A stretch of 64,000 nt of DNA from Prorocentrum cordatum (GCA_963575745.1 CAUYUJ010014002.1:566820-630819), one strand, 5' to 3'. Shown: positions 1 to 11,552, counted from the first letter of the stretch. The notes: a model not told the origin generated them from the sequence alone. A program made the numbers and translations.

Positions 1-862
1 GCGATCTGAGAAATAATCGCCAGTTTCGAGGGCTGCTGGGGGGTGCAGCGGAGCGTTGTCTTACGCGGACCACCAGGAGACGACGCCATCCCTGGGGCAT
101 TACGATCTGCGAAGCTGTCGCCAGTTTCGAGTGTTGGTGGGAATGTATCCGAGTGACGTCTTACGCGGACCACCTGGAAACCTCGCCATCCTCGGGGGGT
201 GCAGCGGAGTGACGTCCTACGCGGACCACCAGGAGACCTCGCCTTTTCTGGGGGGGTGCGATCTGCGAAGTTGTCGCCACTATCGAGGGCTGCTGGGGGG
301 GTGCAGCGGAGTGACGCCTCACGCGGACCACCAGGAGACCTCGCCATCCCTGGGGGGCTGTGATCTGCGAAATTGTCGCCACGTTCGAGGGTTGCTGGGG
401 GGTGGAAAGGAGTGACGTCATTACGCGGACCACCAGGGGACCCCGCCATCCCTGGGGTGCTGTGCAATCTGCAAAGCTGTCGCCAGTTTGAAGGATTGCT
501 GGGAGGTGCAGCGGAGCGGCGTCCTACGCGGACCACCAGGAGACCCCGCCATCCCTGGGGGGCTGCGATCTGAGAAATAGTCGCCAGTTTCGAGGGCTGG
601 TGGGGGGTGCAGCGTGTCGTCTTACGCGGACCACCTGAAGACCTCGCCATCCTTTGGAGGTTCTGATCTGCGAAACTGTCGCCACGTTCGAGGGCTGCTA
701 GAGGGGGCAGCGGAGTGACGCCTTACGCGGACCACCCGGAGACCTCGCCATCCTTGGGAGGTTGTGATCTGAGAAATAGTCGCCACGTTCGAGGGCTGCT
801 GGGGGGTGGAGCGGAGTGACGTCATTACGCGGACCACTAGGAGACCCCGCCATACCTGGGGC
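1..862. repeat. ~101-bp tandem array, first block
   Basis: Imperfect units of about 101 bp start near 1, 102, 258, 361, 463, 564, 664 and 765. Each reads GCGATCTGCGAAACTGTCGC, then CGAGGGCTGCTGGGG, GCAGCGGAGTGACGTC, GCGGACCACCAGGAGACC and TCGCCATCCCTGGGG. Around 160-240 a unit lacks its first third. Open frames across this stretch on both strands are by-products of the repeat, not genes. The array may extend past the left edge of the window. Confidence 0.9.
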
Positions 863-1388
863 CAAGCGGAATGACGCCTTTTTCTGTTGCCTGGGGGTTG
901 TTTCGAGTTCGGGGTTTGTCAGGGAGGAAGCAGAGAAGCTGACGGACGAGCGAGGCTCCGCTTCCTTCAAGCACGACTTATAAGCAGAGTTCGTAGTTTT
1001 TTTCGAGCTCCGCGACGACATCGCGCAGGCAGCGCTGCATCTGTAGCGCACCACCGACAAACGCAACAATCTTCGGTCTTTTCCCGTCACGTTCGTCGTC
1101 GTCCCCTGCCCCGTACCATTTTCCCTCTGCTGGTGCCGCGCTGACGGTCCGCCTTCCCGCGCGCCCTTCTTTTGCCATTCGGTCCCGCTTCCATGTCCTC
1201 CTCAAGCCTGGGCCATCGCTCCTCGTCCCTTCGGTGTTGTCCCGTGAGTCGTGCCACGCGAGCGCACCCCATGTAGTGTGCACAACATGTGACGGCGCCT
1301 GCGCCGCCATAATCCTGGCAAGTTTGTGCCAATTCCTCTTGTCACTTGATGCAAACGAACTGGTGCGTCACAGGGTAAGCGTGTTCCC
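863..1388. repeat. Duplicated ~0.5-kb block, copy 1
   Basis: Unique-looking sequence that interrupts the 101-bp array. It recurs at 3169-3625 in the same orientation and the same position relative to an array block. Shared landmarks in order are TTTCTGTT, GGAAGCAGA, GCGCAGGCAGCGCTGCATCT, AGCCTGGGCCATCGCTCC, a CAACAT near GGCGCCTGC, and CACAGGGTAA. No coding sequence is recognised. Array plus block therefore forms a higher-order unit present twice. Confidence 0.85.
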
Positions 1389-3168
1389 GATCCCTTGCGC
1401 GGGCCATCAGGAGAACTCGCAATCCCTGGGGGGCTGCGGTATGCGAAACTGTCGCTAGTTTCGAGGGCTGGTGGGGGGTTCAGCGGGGTGACGTCTTACG
1501 CGGACCACCAGGAGACCTCGCCATCCTCGATATGCGAAGCTGCCGCCACGTTCGAGGGTTGCTGGGGGGTGGAGCGGAGTGACTCCCTACGCGAGCCACC
1601 AGGGGACCTCGCCATCCCTCGGGGGGGGGGGCGTTGTCGCCACGTTCGAGGCTGCTGGGGAGGGGGGGGCAGTTGAGCGACGTCCCACGCGGACCACCTG
1701 GAAACCTCGCCATCCCCTGGGGCACTGCGATCTGCGATGCTGTCGCCACTTTTGAGGGCTGCTGGGGGGGGGGGGTCCAGCGGAACGACGTCCTACCCAG
1801 ACTCGAATGAGACTTCGCCATCCCTTCAAATGAAATCTCGCATCTTTGGGAGTCTGCGATCTGCGAGACTATCGCCTGTTTCGGGGGCTGGTGGGGGGTG
1901 CAGCGAGGCGGCGTGCTACCCAGAAGCGAATGAGAACTCGCCATCTCTGGGGGGGGGGGGGGGGGGCGATTTCCGAACCTGCCGCCGCTTTCGAGGTTTG
2001 CTTGGGGGGGGGGGGTCCAACGAAGCAACGTCCGATCCAATTTCAAATGAGACCTCGCCATCCCAGAGGGTGCTGCGATCCGCGAAACGTTCGCCACGTT
2101 CGAGGGGTGCTGGGGGGTCCAGCGGAGTAACGTCCTATCCAGATTCGGATGATACTTCGCTATCCCTGTGGGGCTGCGATCTGCCAGACAGTCCCCACTT
2201 TCTAGGGCTGCTGGGGGTCCAGCGGGGTGGCGTCCTATTTAGATTCAAATGAGACTTCGCCATCCCAGCGGGGCAGCGAGCTGCGAAACTGCCGCCACGT
2301 TCGAGGGCTGCTGGGGGGTGCAGCGGAGTGACGTCCTGCGCGCACCACCAAGAGACATCGCCATCCCCAGAGGGGGTGGTCGATCTGCGACGCTGTCGCC
2401 ACGTTCGGGGGGTCCAGCGGAGTAACGTCCCACGCGGACCACCAGGAGAACTCGCCACCCCATAGGGGGCTGCGATCTGCGAAATCGTCGCCATTTTCGA
2501 TGGTTGTTTGGGGGGTCCAGCGGAGCGACGCCCTACCCATATTCAAATGAGACCTCGCCATACCTGGGGGGCTGCGATTTGCGAAACGATTGCCATGTTC
2601 GAGGGCTGCGGGGGGGGTCCATAAGTGTAGCGGAGCGACGCCTTGGCCAGATTCAGATAAGACCTCGCCATCCCTGTGGGGCTGCGATATGCGAATTTGT
2701 CCACGCTCGAGGGCTGGTGGGGGGTGCAGCGGGGTGACGTCTCACCCAGATCCTTATGAGAACTCGCCATCCCCATGGGGTTGCGATCTCCGAACCTGTC
2801 GCCACTTCTGAGAGTTGCCGGGGGAGTCCAGCCGAGTGACGTCTTACCCATATTCAGATGCTACCTCGCCATCCTTCCGGGGGGTGCGATCTGCGAAATT
2901 GGCGCCACTTTCGAGGGCTGCTGGGGGGTCCAACGGGGCGACGTCCTACCCCGATCCAGATGAGACTTTTCCATCCCGTATGGTGCTGCGATCTGCGAAA
3001 CTGTCGCCAGTTTCGAGTGCTGGTGGGGGGTCCAGCGGAGTGACGTCTTACGCGGACCACCAGGAGACCTCGCCATCCCTGGGGGCTGCGATCTTCGAAA
3101 TTGTCGCCGCTTTCGAGGGCTGCTGGGGGGTGGAGCGGAGCGACATCTTCCGCGGACCACCAGGAGAC
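1389..3168. repeat. ~101-bp tandem array, second block
   Basis: This continues the same unit for about 17 copies but mixes two versions of one segment. Some units carry GCGGACCACCAGGAGACC; others, mainly 1790-2300 and 2520-2990, carry CAGATTCAAATGAGACC at the same place. The two versions alternate in runs, as expected from unequal exchange between diverged subfamilies. G runs of 8-16 occur inside several units. No gene is supported. Confidence 0.88.
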
Positions 3169-3625
3169 CTCGCTGTTTCTGTTACTAGGGGGGTTGTTCC
3201 GAGTTCCGGGGCCGTCCGGAAGGAAGCAGAAAAGTTGGCAGGCGAGCTGGGCCCCGTTCCTTTTCTTGCACTAGCTATACGCAGGCGCGATCATTGTTTC
3301 GAGCGCCGCGGCGACATGGCGCAGGCAGCGCTGCATCTGTAGCGTAGTACTAGCGAAAGCAACAGTTTTCTGTCTCCTCCCGTCAGTTTCGTCGTCGTCC
3401 TCTGCCCCCTGCAACCTTCCCTCTGCTGCTGGCGCGATCACGGTTCGGCCCCCCGCGCGTTCTTCTCCCGCCCTTCGTTTCCGCCCCTACGCCTTTTAAG
3501 CCTGGGCCATCGCTCCTCGTCCCTCTCTTGATGTCGTTTGTACAACATATAGCGGCGCCTGCACTGGCAAGTTTCGTCCAACTCCTCTTGCCACTTGATG
3601 CACATGGGTTGGGTACGCCACAGGG
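3169..3625. repeat. Duplicated ~0.5-kb block, copy 2
   Basis: Second copy of the block at 863-1388, about 70-80 percent similar by eye. It ends at CACAGGGTAA and passes directly into an R1 fragment. No gene is seen in it. Confidence 0.82.
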
Positions 3626-3629
3626 TAAT

Positions 3630-3796
3630 TTTAATGAGGGGCATGCCCCGTTGGAAGACAAACCGCTCGGAAATCTTGAGCCGTGCCAAAATCAAGCTTC
3701 CTTTAGACGCCACTCCGGATCAATTTTATTGTTGTGTCCTGACGGTCCTGACTCGTGCTAGACCACTGTTCTTGGGACTTCAACGCCGCGAGGCCT
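3630..3796 (+). repeat. R1 dispersed repeat, 5' fragment
   Basis: The string CGTTGGAAGACAAACCG and the following ~140 bases, through TTCTTGGGACTTCAACGCCGCGA, match 15935-16075 and 30065-30205. Only this part of R1 is present; the 80-bp repeat portion is missing. The reverse-transcriptase frame begins at the fragment's 3' edge, so the two sequences were joined by insertion or rearrangement. Confidence 0.65.
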
Positions 3797-4860
3797 TCGA
3801 TCGCATCTCAACATCGGGGCTCGTTTGCGCATTGCAGCAATTTGGTGTGCCAGCCGAGATAGTGGACATGATGAAGGGTATTCGCATGGTCCGGAACTGC
3901 GTCGTCCAGGACGCAGGTGGGAGACATTCGCAATGCGCGAATTCGGCGAGTATTTCCCAAGGTTGTCTTTTATCGCTCTACCTTTCCATCGTCGTCATGC
4001 CCGTGTTTTTTGAGACTGCGGGCCAGCAGATGTCTGTGGAATGCGCCGAAAGGCACACGAAACCATACGTGGTAACTGGAGATGAGCTTTACACAGAAGG
4101 CACCATGCTGGTGGCGCAAGACAAAGCCGTCGTAACGATCGGGACGCTGTACGAGCTGGAGCTGAACGACGGCAAAGCAGCCGTTCCCAGGGCACGTTCG
4201 GAAGAATCCATTCTTGGATTCGGTGGCGAAGCAACACAGTGTAAAGACCACGCGGTGTATTGGGAAGGTTGGGGTGGCAATCTTCGCGCAGAGCTTGCAC
4301 GCCGGCTGGGAGAGGCAAGGGGCTTTCCAACAATTGCGTAAATGTGGAATCACGCGAATCTCAGCAATATGCAGAAACAACATTTCCTGGTATCTTCTGC
4401 ATGCTCGAAATTCCTGCATGGTCTGGAGTATTGCATGCTCCTGAAGGCGGACAGGGACAGACTCGACAGCTTCCAAACGCAATGCTTGCGAAAGGTGCAC
4501 AAAATACTGCCGGCCTAAGTACCCTGAGTCAGCAGCGAGGTGGTAAGGCCAACTGCCCGGGCTCGGTGGCCATTTGATTACCTCATTGAACAACAATTCC
4601 GGCTGCATTGGGACAGGGGCCCAGGAGAGCAACGAGAGCCTCCCAGGAGCAATGGTCTTCCAGAGTGGACCTTGCCACGAAGTGCTACCAAGATCCTGGC
4701 GCAGCGCCTGGTCACGAGGGCGCCCTCGATTGCAATGGAAATTGCACTCGCCTTCGCGCGTTGTGGAAGTGGCCGCCGGCAGTCCTGATGCACTCAAACA
4801 TCTACTTTCTACTTCAAGACGCTGCGGAAGGGGCGTCGGCAGCTGCATAAGTTTGCGACA
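3790..4860 (+). pseudogene. Decayed LINE (non-LTR) reverse transcriptase, 3' half
   Basis: One frame reads through EAFDRI, LVCALQQFGVPAEIVDMMKG, VVQDAGG and SISQGCLLSLYLS. This is the standard order of RT blocks in dinoflagellate non-LTR elements: F-D catalytic region, then SQGxPLSP. The YADD box is degenerate: ELYTEGTMLVA replaces YADDTMLVA, so both catalytic aspartates are lost. The C-terminal region follows in the same frame (WNHANLSNMQKQH, LEYCMLLKADRDRLDSFQTQ, then DYLIEQQFRL), broken by stops at 4339, 4516 and 4522. Near 4625 the reading shifts to another frame (GAMVFQSG, GRPRLQW). The 5' part is absent; an R1 fragment abuts it. It is non-functional. Family assignment is by motif only. 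Confidence 0.8.
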
Positions 4861-5527
4861 GTGCGTGCTTGGCCTCCCTCTCGTCTCCCTCCCCCTTCCT
4901 CCTCCTCGCCCCCCCCCTTTTCGCCCCCCCCCCCCCCCCTGACGCGCCGCGCAGCTGTCTCTCGCGCAACGTTGGAACAAAGGGTGCCACACTGGGCCCC
5001 CGAGGCATCTGCACCGGTTTAGAGGGCGCGGTTCTTTCGCGCCTTCGGGCGCGCAGGCTCGCATGTGTTGTCTGCCAGATCGCGCCAATTCGCCGTCAGG
5101 GCGCGGCTGTGCGTGCGTGCGCGTGCGTTCAGAGCCGACGGTCCCTATTCGAATGTGGCAGCTTTGTCCATGCGCGAGGCCGTCAAGGGGAACGAATTCA
5201 TTCGTGCATGCGAAGCCGATGCGGACAATTGCGGTGAATGTTAGAGCTCGGTGGTCGCATCGGTGCGTTTTCAGGACGTCGCGGCTGCGTTCACAAGTGA
5301 AGGCTATTCGGACATGGCTTTAGACAGGCTTCTCGCCTAGGTCGGCGGCTGTGCGGACATGGGCGCAGTTCTCCGATGGCCGTATATATAGGTGTTTCCA
5401 CGGATCGCGCCCGCTCCTACGGGGCCATGGTTTCGCGTGCTCTGAGCCCGATGCTGTTCGCATGTCGCGGGCGATGTTTCTCCCCCAATCCCCGAGTTTC
5501 GCCCGAAAAGTCTGGCCGCTCAGAAGA

Positions 5528-5640
5528 ATGGGAAAACCCTGGGATACACCCCAAGGGGGCTATTCGGACGCACCCCTATCGAGAATGGGCACCCCCCCAT
5601 CGTATATCCCAGGGTTAGGCCCCAAATTTCTGGTCCATTC
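5528..5640. repeat. Imperfect inverted repeat
   Basis: The left arm around 5528-5555 (CAGAAGAATGGG then AACCCTGGGATAC) is mirrored by the right arm around 5605-5640 (GTATATCCCAGGGTT then CCCCAAATTTCTG). It could be a short inverted-repeat transposon, but I find no convincing target-site duplication. Confidence 0.5.
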
Positions 5641-7009
5641 GGAAACCCCACGAAGCCTGGGATAGGGGTCGACATATCCCCTGTTAGCATGTGATGATAT
5701 GAGGTATGCGGAAGAGGGCTGGTTTTATCTGTCCAAGCATTGTGCGACGAATGCCACACGACACCGATCCAGGCGCTCGGCTGCTGGACCTGGTGGGACG
5801 CAAGTCGGGCGCATGAGAATGCGGTGGCAGCGGGGCGCCGAAGCGTCGCCACGTGAGCCTTGGGAAGTGCCAGCGCTGTGTTCAGGTGTCTCACAGCCAG
5901 GAGGGAAGCTTGTGAAATGCTCGAGCTGGCGGGAATCCACGCAGGCGGAGGGTGCGCACGCACGCTGCTATCACAGAGGCGCGCAAACGACTTGATGTTA
6001 CCGAGGTGGATAGGTCGAGTTGGACTGGGAGCCTTGGTGAATCCAGGTGGGGATTCAGGCGGTAAGATATCGGACAAGGGGGAAGGCGCGGCGGTAGGGT
6101 CTGCCGAAAACGGGTCAACATACGATCAGGTGAGCAAGGGGCGAGAACGTCGGGGAGCTTTCCCACAATGTTGCGACCGACGATGCCAAGTTGCTGGGGA
6201 TCAAGTCTGGGTGCCGGTGAACAAGGCTGGCGCGCGGCCGCACCCCGAACCGGTCGGCGGACTAGGGCATCATCGCCCCACAAGTCAAATGTCATGTTCA
6301 TTGCAGCGCGCACTGCGAATCACGGCCTCCGTGTATCACCGCACTGGGGTACCACATCACTGGGGTATCAGCTCACTGGGAACCCAGGCGGACTACACGC
6401 GCATCATGGTGGCGGGATAGTAAGATAGCTGGACATCTCATTGAGTATGTGGAGCGGCAGGGCACCACGGTCATAGATCATTTGGTTGTTATCGTGAGGC
6501 ATACAGCAGTAGCAGGCAGCGGTGTCATCGCGCTAGGGCAGTGCAGTCCATACAGTGACATAAGGAGCAGTTATGGTTCGGAAAGGTTTCGCTGCTTTCG
6601 GAGCCATATCTAGCGTTTCCTATGGTAGCAGCTTGACTGGACGTGATGTTGAGTCCCTGTATTTGTGCAGGATGGTCTTGGGCTTCCAAGCATCAAGACT
6701 CACAGGGATTCTTTGTTTGTTGGTGTACACGGCTCGCGCTGAGGTAACAATATGCCGGGACACCGCGACATTGGCTCTACATTGTTTGGATGACGCTTGG
6801 ATCATCTGAACGGTCATGCAACCTGCATTCGTATATTATCGACGATATTTACAGCGAAGGTTTGCCGCCCCTTGCCTCCTGGAAGTGCAAATATGTGGCC
6901 AGACGTTGGGGCAAAGTCAGGACAGGCTGTTGGACTATGTGGTTCCCCATCTGCTGTGCAAGCCCTTCGGGGAACACTTGGGGACGAGGATGGGGCCTTT
7001 TCGGAGCTT

Positions 7010-7300
7010 TCAGGAGGCGTCTTGGGGGCATATGAAGGGCCTCTTTGGGGTTTCTTTTCGGGGCCGTCTGGTGACTTCAGGTGGCCTCTTGGGCCGTCTT
7101 AGGGCCGTCCCAGGGCTCTGCTGGCCCGTCCGACGCCTTCTGAGACTGTCTTGGGAGCCTCTCCAAGCTGTCGTGGGGCCTTCGTTTGGCGCTGTAGGGC
7201 CGTCTGGGACGTCTCTTGAATAATTCGAGGGGGATGTCGGGCAGTCTTGGGGTCCTCTTGGCCCGTCTGAAGGCCGTCTCAGGGAATTATTGGGCAGTGT
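7010..7300. repeat. Degenerate short repeats (GGGCCGTCT type)
   Basis: Runs of GGGCCGTCT and CTTGGGG motifs recur every 20-35 bases with much variation. A similar style recurs at 58425-58520 and 34270-34530. No coding is supported. Confidence 0.45.
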
Positions 7301-9254
7301 GGGCTCGCTTGGCGGCCTCGGAGGCCGACCGTACCATTGACCTTGCACCACATAATTAGTTTTCGCATCGGGGATGCACACACACAAATTGTTTCGGCCC
7401 TATGCTGGCAATCGTATCATGTGATGTGCTGCTCCTCCGGCAAACCACGGCCAAACCCTGGCGAGCAGATTACGTTTTGCCTAGGTCACGCAAGATAACG
7501 AGCATTTGCGCAATGCAAGCATTGATTTGGGAGCCATCGGTGGTGCAACAATCAAATGTGGTGGCACAGGTTCCAGGCCAAGGGCAGCAGTACTTTTAGT
7601 TGGAGATTCGGAACCAGACGCTCAGAATGCTAACAGCAGGTTCGTGGCACAGATCCAGATCGATTCTGCAAGGCAACCCCCGCCTCCCCTCAAGGGTCAG
7701 TGCACGACCCGTTCGACCACGACGGGGAGATGCAGTCGTTGCCTTCTCAGGATGACGCGTGCGCCATGTCACCAAAGCGTGCAAGGAGGGAGGTGGGAGA
7801 TAGCAGAGGGTGCGATTGAATACCCCTTATGATCTGCGAAATATGTCACAGGGGCTTTCACACAGTTTCGCAGAGCAGCCAGACACGTTGTAGCAAACAC
7901 GTTGTTGCCGCGGCGTTCCACGTTCATAAGCTTACCTCTGTGTTCCCACGTCTTGGAAGCTCCGTCGGGGTGCAGCAGCACCCAAAGTAACACCTGAAGT
8001 ACCAGCAGCATTCGGAACAATAGGAGGAGAATAGTGGGGAGGAGGAGAGACAGGGTGAGCAGTTACACAAAAGGAGGCAGTGTGACGGGGACGAATGTGT
8101 AAGGATACGCGGGCAGCCAGTCTTGATTAGAGGAGGCGTGGACCAGAGACAACGGAGGCGAGGAACGACAAAGTAAGTGAGGGCGCCATGATCTGTCGAC
8201 GAATGCCAGCTGCGCTTGAGATCTTCACTTCTTTTGTCTTTCCATTTTCAAGACAAACGTGCTGGATCTAGACGCACATCGAGATTCAGCCAGCGTGGTG
8301 TGCATGGTCAAGGTAGTGTCATGCCCTTCTCTTCCTTCGCTTCAGCGCAGCCTTGACGTGACAAGTAAGAGTCGAAAGATAGCCAGCACCATACAGACCC
8401 TCGCTTGCGCACGTCCATTACAATTCATGTGTTCATCAGGCACTTGTTTTAGATTGATTCGCCCCGTTCTCATTAACGCCCCGTCCAGGATGACGCTTGG
8501 GACCCGGATTCGTCCAAGCGCTCATCGTTGGCACAAGGACCCTTTCGTTTCGGCTTGCCACGCTTCTGGATCATGATTCTTCTCTCCTCATTCTAGTTTT
8601 CCTTAGGATGCAACTCCTGGTAGGTTCAATTCAGCATCTGCGCTGCTATATCCGTAGCCCAAAACGGGCCACATCCGGCATACTCTCCTTTTAATTCCGC
8701 ACCTTCTCGTTTAATTTGGGCTAGCAGTGTTTGATTACCTATGAGTGCAATCCGGCCTAATCCAGCTTGGTGGCCTCTTAACTTGGTTCAACCCACATGT
8801 TTGTTTACGACGATTTCCCAGGAGTTGCTTCCTAACCCCGTGGTCACGCATCGTGATGTTTCTTCCATGTTTCCAGATTGTTTTACTGTGCCAATCCAAT
8901 TCCTGGTGGCCCCTTCTTTGCCGTGAACGCGTTAGCCTCCCGCCTCCATCAATTACGAGTGCCACTTCAATTCGCCCGACTACCACATACTTTCATGATT
9001 GTTGTCTACATCTCTCCTGCATTATGTTAAAATTGTGTTGTCTGGAGGTCTTGAGTTTCACCGACGGCTTTTCTGTTTGCTTTTGTGTTTAGCGGCCGCT
9101 AGCGGCGAACAGGGTGCGATGTGTGTGTACGTTTAGCGGTGGGCGTGGGCCGCTATATGCCGTTGGCCGGTTGCCATTGTTTGCCGCAATTCGCAGTTAG
9201 TCCGCCCACATCTTGATTCAGAAAGGAGCCCATACAAAAAAACGAGCGTAAGCC

Positions 9255-9597
9255 ATGTCCCTCCCCCTCTTCTCATCATTCCTCTTTCGCTCTCTCCCTC
9301 TCTCTGTCTCTGTCTCTGTACGTCCGCATGGCCCCTCTGTGCCGCCGCGCGCCCACACTCGCTCGTCGTCTGCATCCCTCCTCCCACCCTCCGTCGCCCT
9401 ACGCCCTCCTCCCTCCCCGTCTCATTCCACCCTGTTCCCTCCCTCTCCCCCTCCTCCTCCATCCCTCCCTCCCTCCTCCTCCCTCCTCCCCTCCTCCCCT
9501 CCTCCCCTCCTCCTCCCCCCCTCCCCTCCTCCTCCCTCCCTCTCTGCCTCCACTCCTCCTCCCTCCCCCTTTCTCCTCCCTCCTCCCCTCCCCGTGG
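9255..9597. repeat. Pyrimidine-rich low-complexity tract
   Basis: Almost pure C and T (CCCTCCTCC, CCCTCTCC variants) for about 340 bases. Open frames in five of six phases are compositional. Confidence 0.85.
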
Positions 9598-9599
9598 GC

Positions 9600-10380
9600 A
9601 GCTCGACGCCCGGGCCTCGCCCGGGGGGCGCGTCCCGGCCAGCTGCCGACGGGCGGATCCCCGCCGTGGCCGCGTGGGCGGGGCCAGAAGCCTGGCTGCC
9701 TCGATGCGCCCGTGTTGACACGCAGCACGCGCCGTGCAGAACATCCTGTACCAGCCCCTTGTCTGGTCCGCCTACGGCCGACCCCACCCCCGACGACATC
9801 CATCCTCCGCACACTCGTGACCCGCCTTGCCCGGCGGAGGGGATGCTCGGACGGGGCGCGCGCCGTGCTCAAAGCGTCCGTGCCCATACGTGGCGTGTTG
9901 GCTCAACGTGTTGGCCCGCGCTTTGGGCGAGCGTATCGCGTCAGACCCACGTTTTCGGTCTGCGTGCTGGGCTCCGCATCAATACGCAACGTGCTTTGTG
10001 TGGCGTATCGGGGCAGCTACGCCCAGAAGGCCAGAAAGGGCCAGACAGGATCAGACGAATTCCATCTTCCATCCTGCATCCTCCTCGTCGCCCCTCCTAT
10101 ATCGTCCTTGTTGCCACAGCCCCCACCTAAAATCGAAGCGAGGTCCCTTGGAGCTCCCGACCTCTTTCTAGGGGCTTGCTTTCACCACGGAAGCTGTTTT
10201 TCGACAGTCCTGGGTCCCGAAACGAGCTTCGGGATCAGAAAACATTGGCATCTACAAAAAAAACATTGCCTCAGGGGTATGGGTCCTCTTCCCTCCCCAT
10301 CACTCTCCGCCGCTGGCCCTAGGATGGTGCATGTCTCCCCTGCGTCGCTTGCCCCCTACCCGCCCGTTCCCCCCACGCCA
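9600..10380. other. GC-rich unassigned DNA
   Basis: Between two pyrimidine tracts lies mixed GC-rich DNA with competing frames on both strands and no motif I recognise. A small hairpin, GGTCCCGAAACGAGCTTCGGGA, lies near 10212. Nothing identifies a gene. Confidence 0.4.
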
Positions 10381-10382
10381 CG

Positions 10383-10426
10383 TCCTCCTCCTCCTCCTCC
10401 TCCTCCTCCTCCTCTTCCTCCTCCTC
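10383..10426 (+). repeat. (CTC)n tract before the spliced-leader relic
   Basis: About 14 CTC triplets with one CTT interruption run directly into the spliced-leader match. A pyrimidine tract ending at an acceptor-like position is what a trans-splice site would need, but such tracts occur throughout the window, so the juxtaposition may be chance. Confidence 0.85.
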
Positions 10427-10447
10427 CGTAGCCATTTTTGGCTCAAG
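10425..10447 (+). other. Relict dinoflagellate spliced leader
   Basis: The sequence CCGTAGCC-A-TTTTT-GGCTCAAG matches the 22-nt dinoflagellate spliced leader (DCCGTAGCCATTTTGGCTCAAG) except for one extra T. It is followed by CGTGC rather than a GT donor, so it is not a spliced-leader RNA gene. It is best read as the leader fixed in genomic DNA when a trans-spliced mRNA was reverse-transcribed and reinserted. The reading frame at 10526 begins about 80 bases downstream, a normal 5' UTR length. Confidence 0.85.
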
Positions 10448-10525
10448 CGTGCTTCGCGCCAGGCCCCGACGGGCCAGCCCGCGCGCGGCGGAGCCCCAGC
10501 TCGCGCCCGCGCCCCCCTGCCGCCA

Positions 10526-11552
10526 ATGGAGGCCCGCGCGGTGGACGCCGCGCTGGCGGCCCTGGAGGATAGGCCGAGGGCGCACGTCGCCACCCGGGAG
10601 CGCATCCAGGCGGAGTTCTCGCGGTTGGCGGCCGCGCCGCCCGAGGCCAGGGCCGCGGAGGGGGCGCCGGCGGCGCAGGAGTCCGCGGGGGCAGAGCCCC
10701 AGCAGCAGGCCGGCGCAGGCGCTGGGGACCTCGACCTGGGCAGGCGGTGCGGGGACGTCGTGCGCGAGGCCCTGGAGGTGCTGCAGAAGGAGGAGGGCAG
10801 CCAGCGCCGCGCGGCCAGCGCCGCGCAGCCCGTCGCACAGAGCGGCGCAGCCGATGCACGGTCCCCGCGCTCCGCGAGGGCTGTTTTGGCGGCGCGCTTC
10901 GACGACATCTTGCAAGATGCCCGAACGATCCGCCTGGAGGAGGAGCGCCGCATCGGTAGCGACGAAAAGCCCCAAAGTAGGCGCGAATTCGACACCGACA
11001 CGAGCCTAGGCGCGCAGGAGGCGGCCAAGAAATCGGACCATCCCGAGTGGAGGCTCGAGGAATACTTCGAGCAGGACCTGAACGCCGCCGTAGTCGAGGC
11101 CCTCGCGCCGCAGGAGCTCCTCGCCACGTCGACCGGCGCCAGTGCCTTCATGGAGGCCGTGGGCAAGAAGGGGAGCGCAGCTGAACGCGGGGGCCATCAG
11201 CCAGACGCTGGCCAAGATCATCGCTGCCCGTGGCGTGAAGCTCGTAGAGAGCCAGGCAGTGACGGGCGAGGCCGGCGGGCCGCCCCCGCACATGCTGGAC
11301 GTCGCGGAGGGGCGCGCGCCCGAGGACCAGCAGGAGAGCGACGCCTTGCCCGAATCTGTGGTGGCGCCCGTCGACCAACAGCACCAGCAGGAGGTCCCCA
11401 AGCAGGGGCAGGAGTCGTTCGACATGACGCGGTACACGGACGCCGCGAGCCTCTTCGACGCGCTCGAGTTCACCGTGGAGGGCCTTCACCCCGTACGGTT
11501 AGCACGGGCCGGGTACGCCCCAGGATTATTTGAACATGTTGTTGGGCCCTGA
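10526..11552 (+). pseudogene. Retroposed copy of an mRNA; unknown Ala/Glu/Gln-rich protein, frameshifted
   Basis: From the first ATG after the spliced-leader relic the frame runs about 215 codons (MEARAVDAALAALED..., with LGRRCGDVVREALEVLQKEE and DDILQDARTIRLEEERR). A single extra A at about 11174, in AAGGGGAGCGCAGCTG, throws it out of frame. Skipping that base restores a continuous reading (AQLNAGAISQTLAKIIAARG) to a stop at 11552. The implied parent protein is about 340 residues, soluble, acidic and partly helical, with no signal peptide or membrane segment. I do not recognise its family. Absence of introns plus the leader argue for retroposition. Expression is possible if the insertion is an assembly error, since the rest is clean. 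The gene symbol is unknown. Confidence 0.7.

Larger units (their letters stand above)
4861..9250. other. Stretch with no recognised gene
   Basis: This 4.4 kb has a pyrimidine tract at 4865-4940 and mixed-composition DNA otherwise. The longest frames (for example 5860-6420 plus and 6816-7223 plus) have no motif I recognise and no consistent partner frame. From 8030 to 9120 base composition is closer to balanced and stops are frequent in all frames. Exons of a long-intron gene could be hidden here, but nothing in the sequence singles them out. Confidence 0.5.

Noticed and set aside
1-3160. Plus and minus frames across the 101-bp array
   Set aside because: Overlapping frames on both strands all consist of the same repeated words; there is no coding bias for any one.
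5528-5640. Inverted repeat as a transposon with target duplication
   Set aside because: Arms match imperfectly and no flanking direct repeat could be found, unlike the four elements with clear duplications.
8654-8680. Second leader-like string CCGTAGCCCAAAACGGGCC
   Set aside because: Only the first eight bases match the leader; the rest is different, so it is a chance match.
10425-10447. Spliced-leader RNA gene
   Set aside because: The leader is followed by CGTGC instead of the GT donor of a genuine leader RNA gene, and no Sm-site or tandem repeat of the unit was seen.
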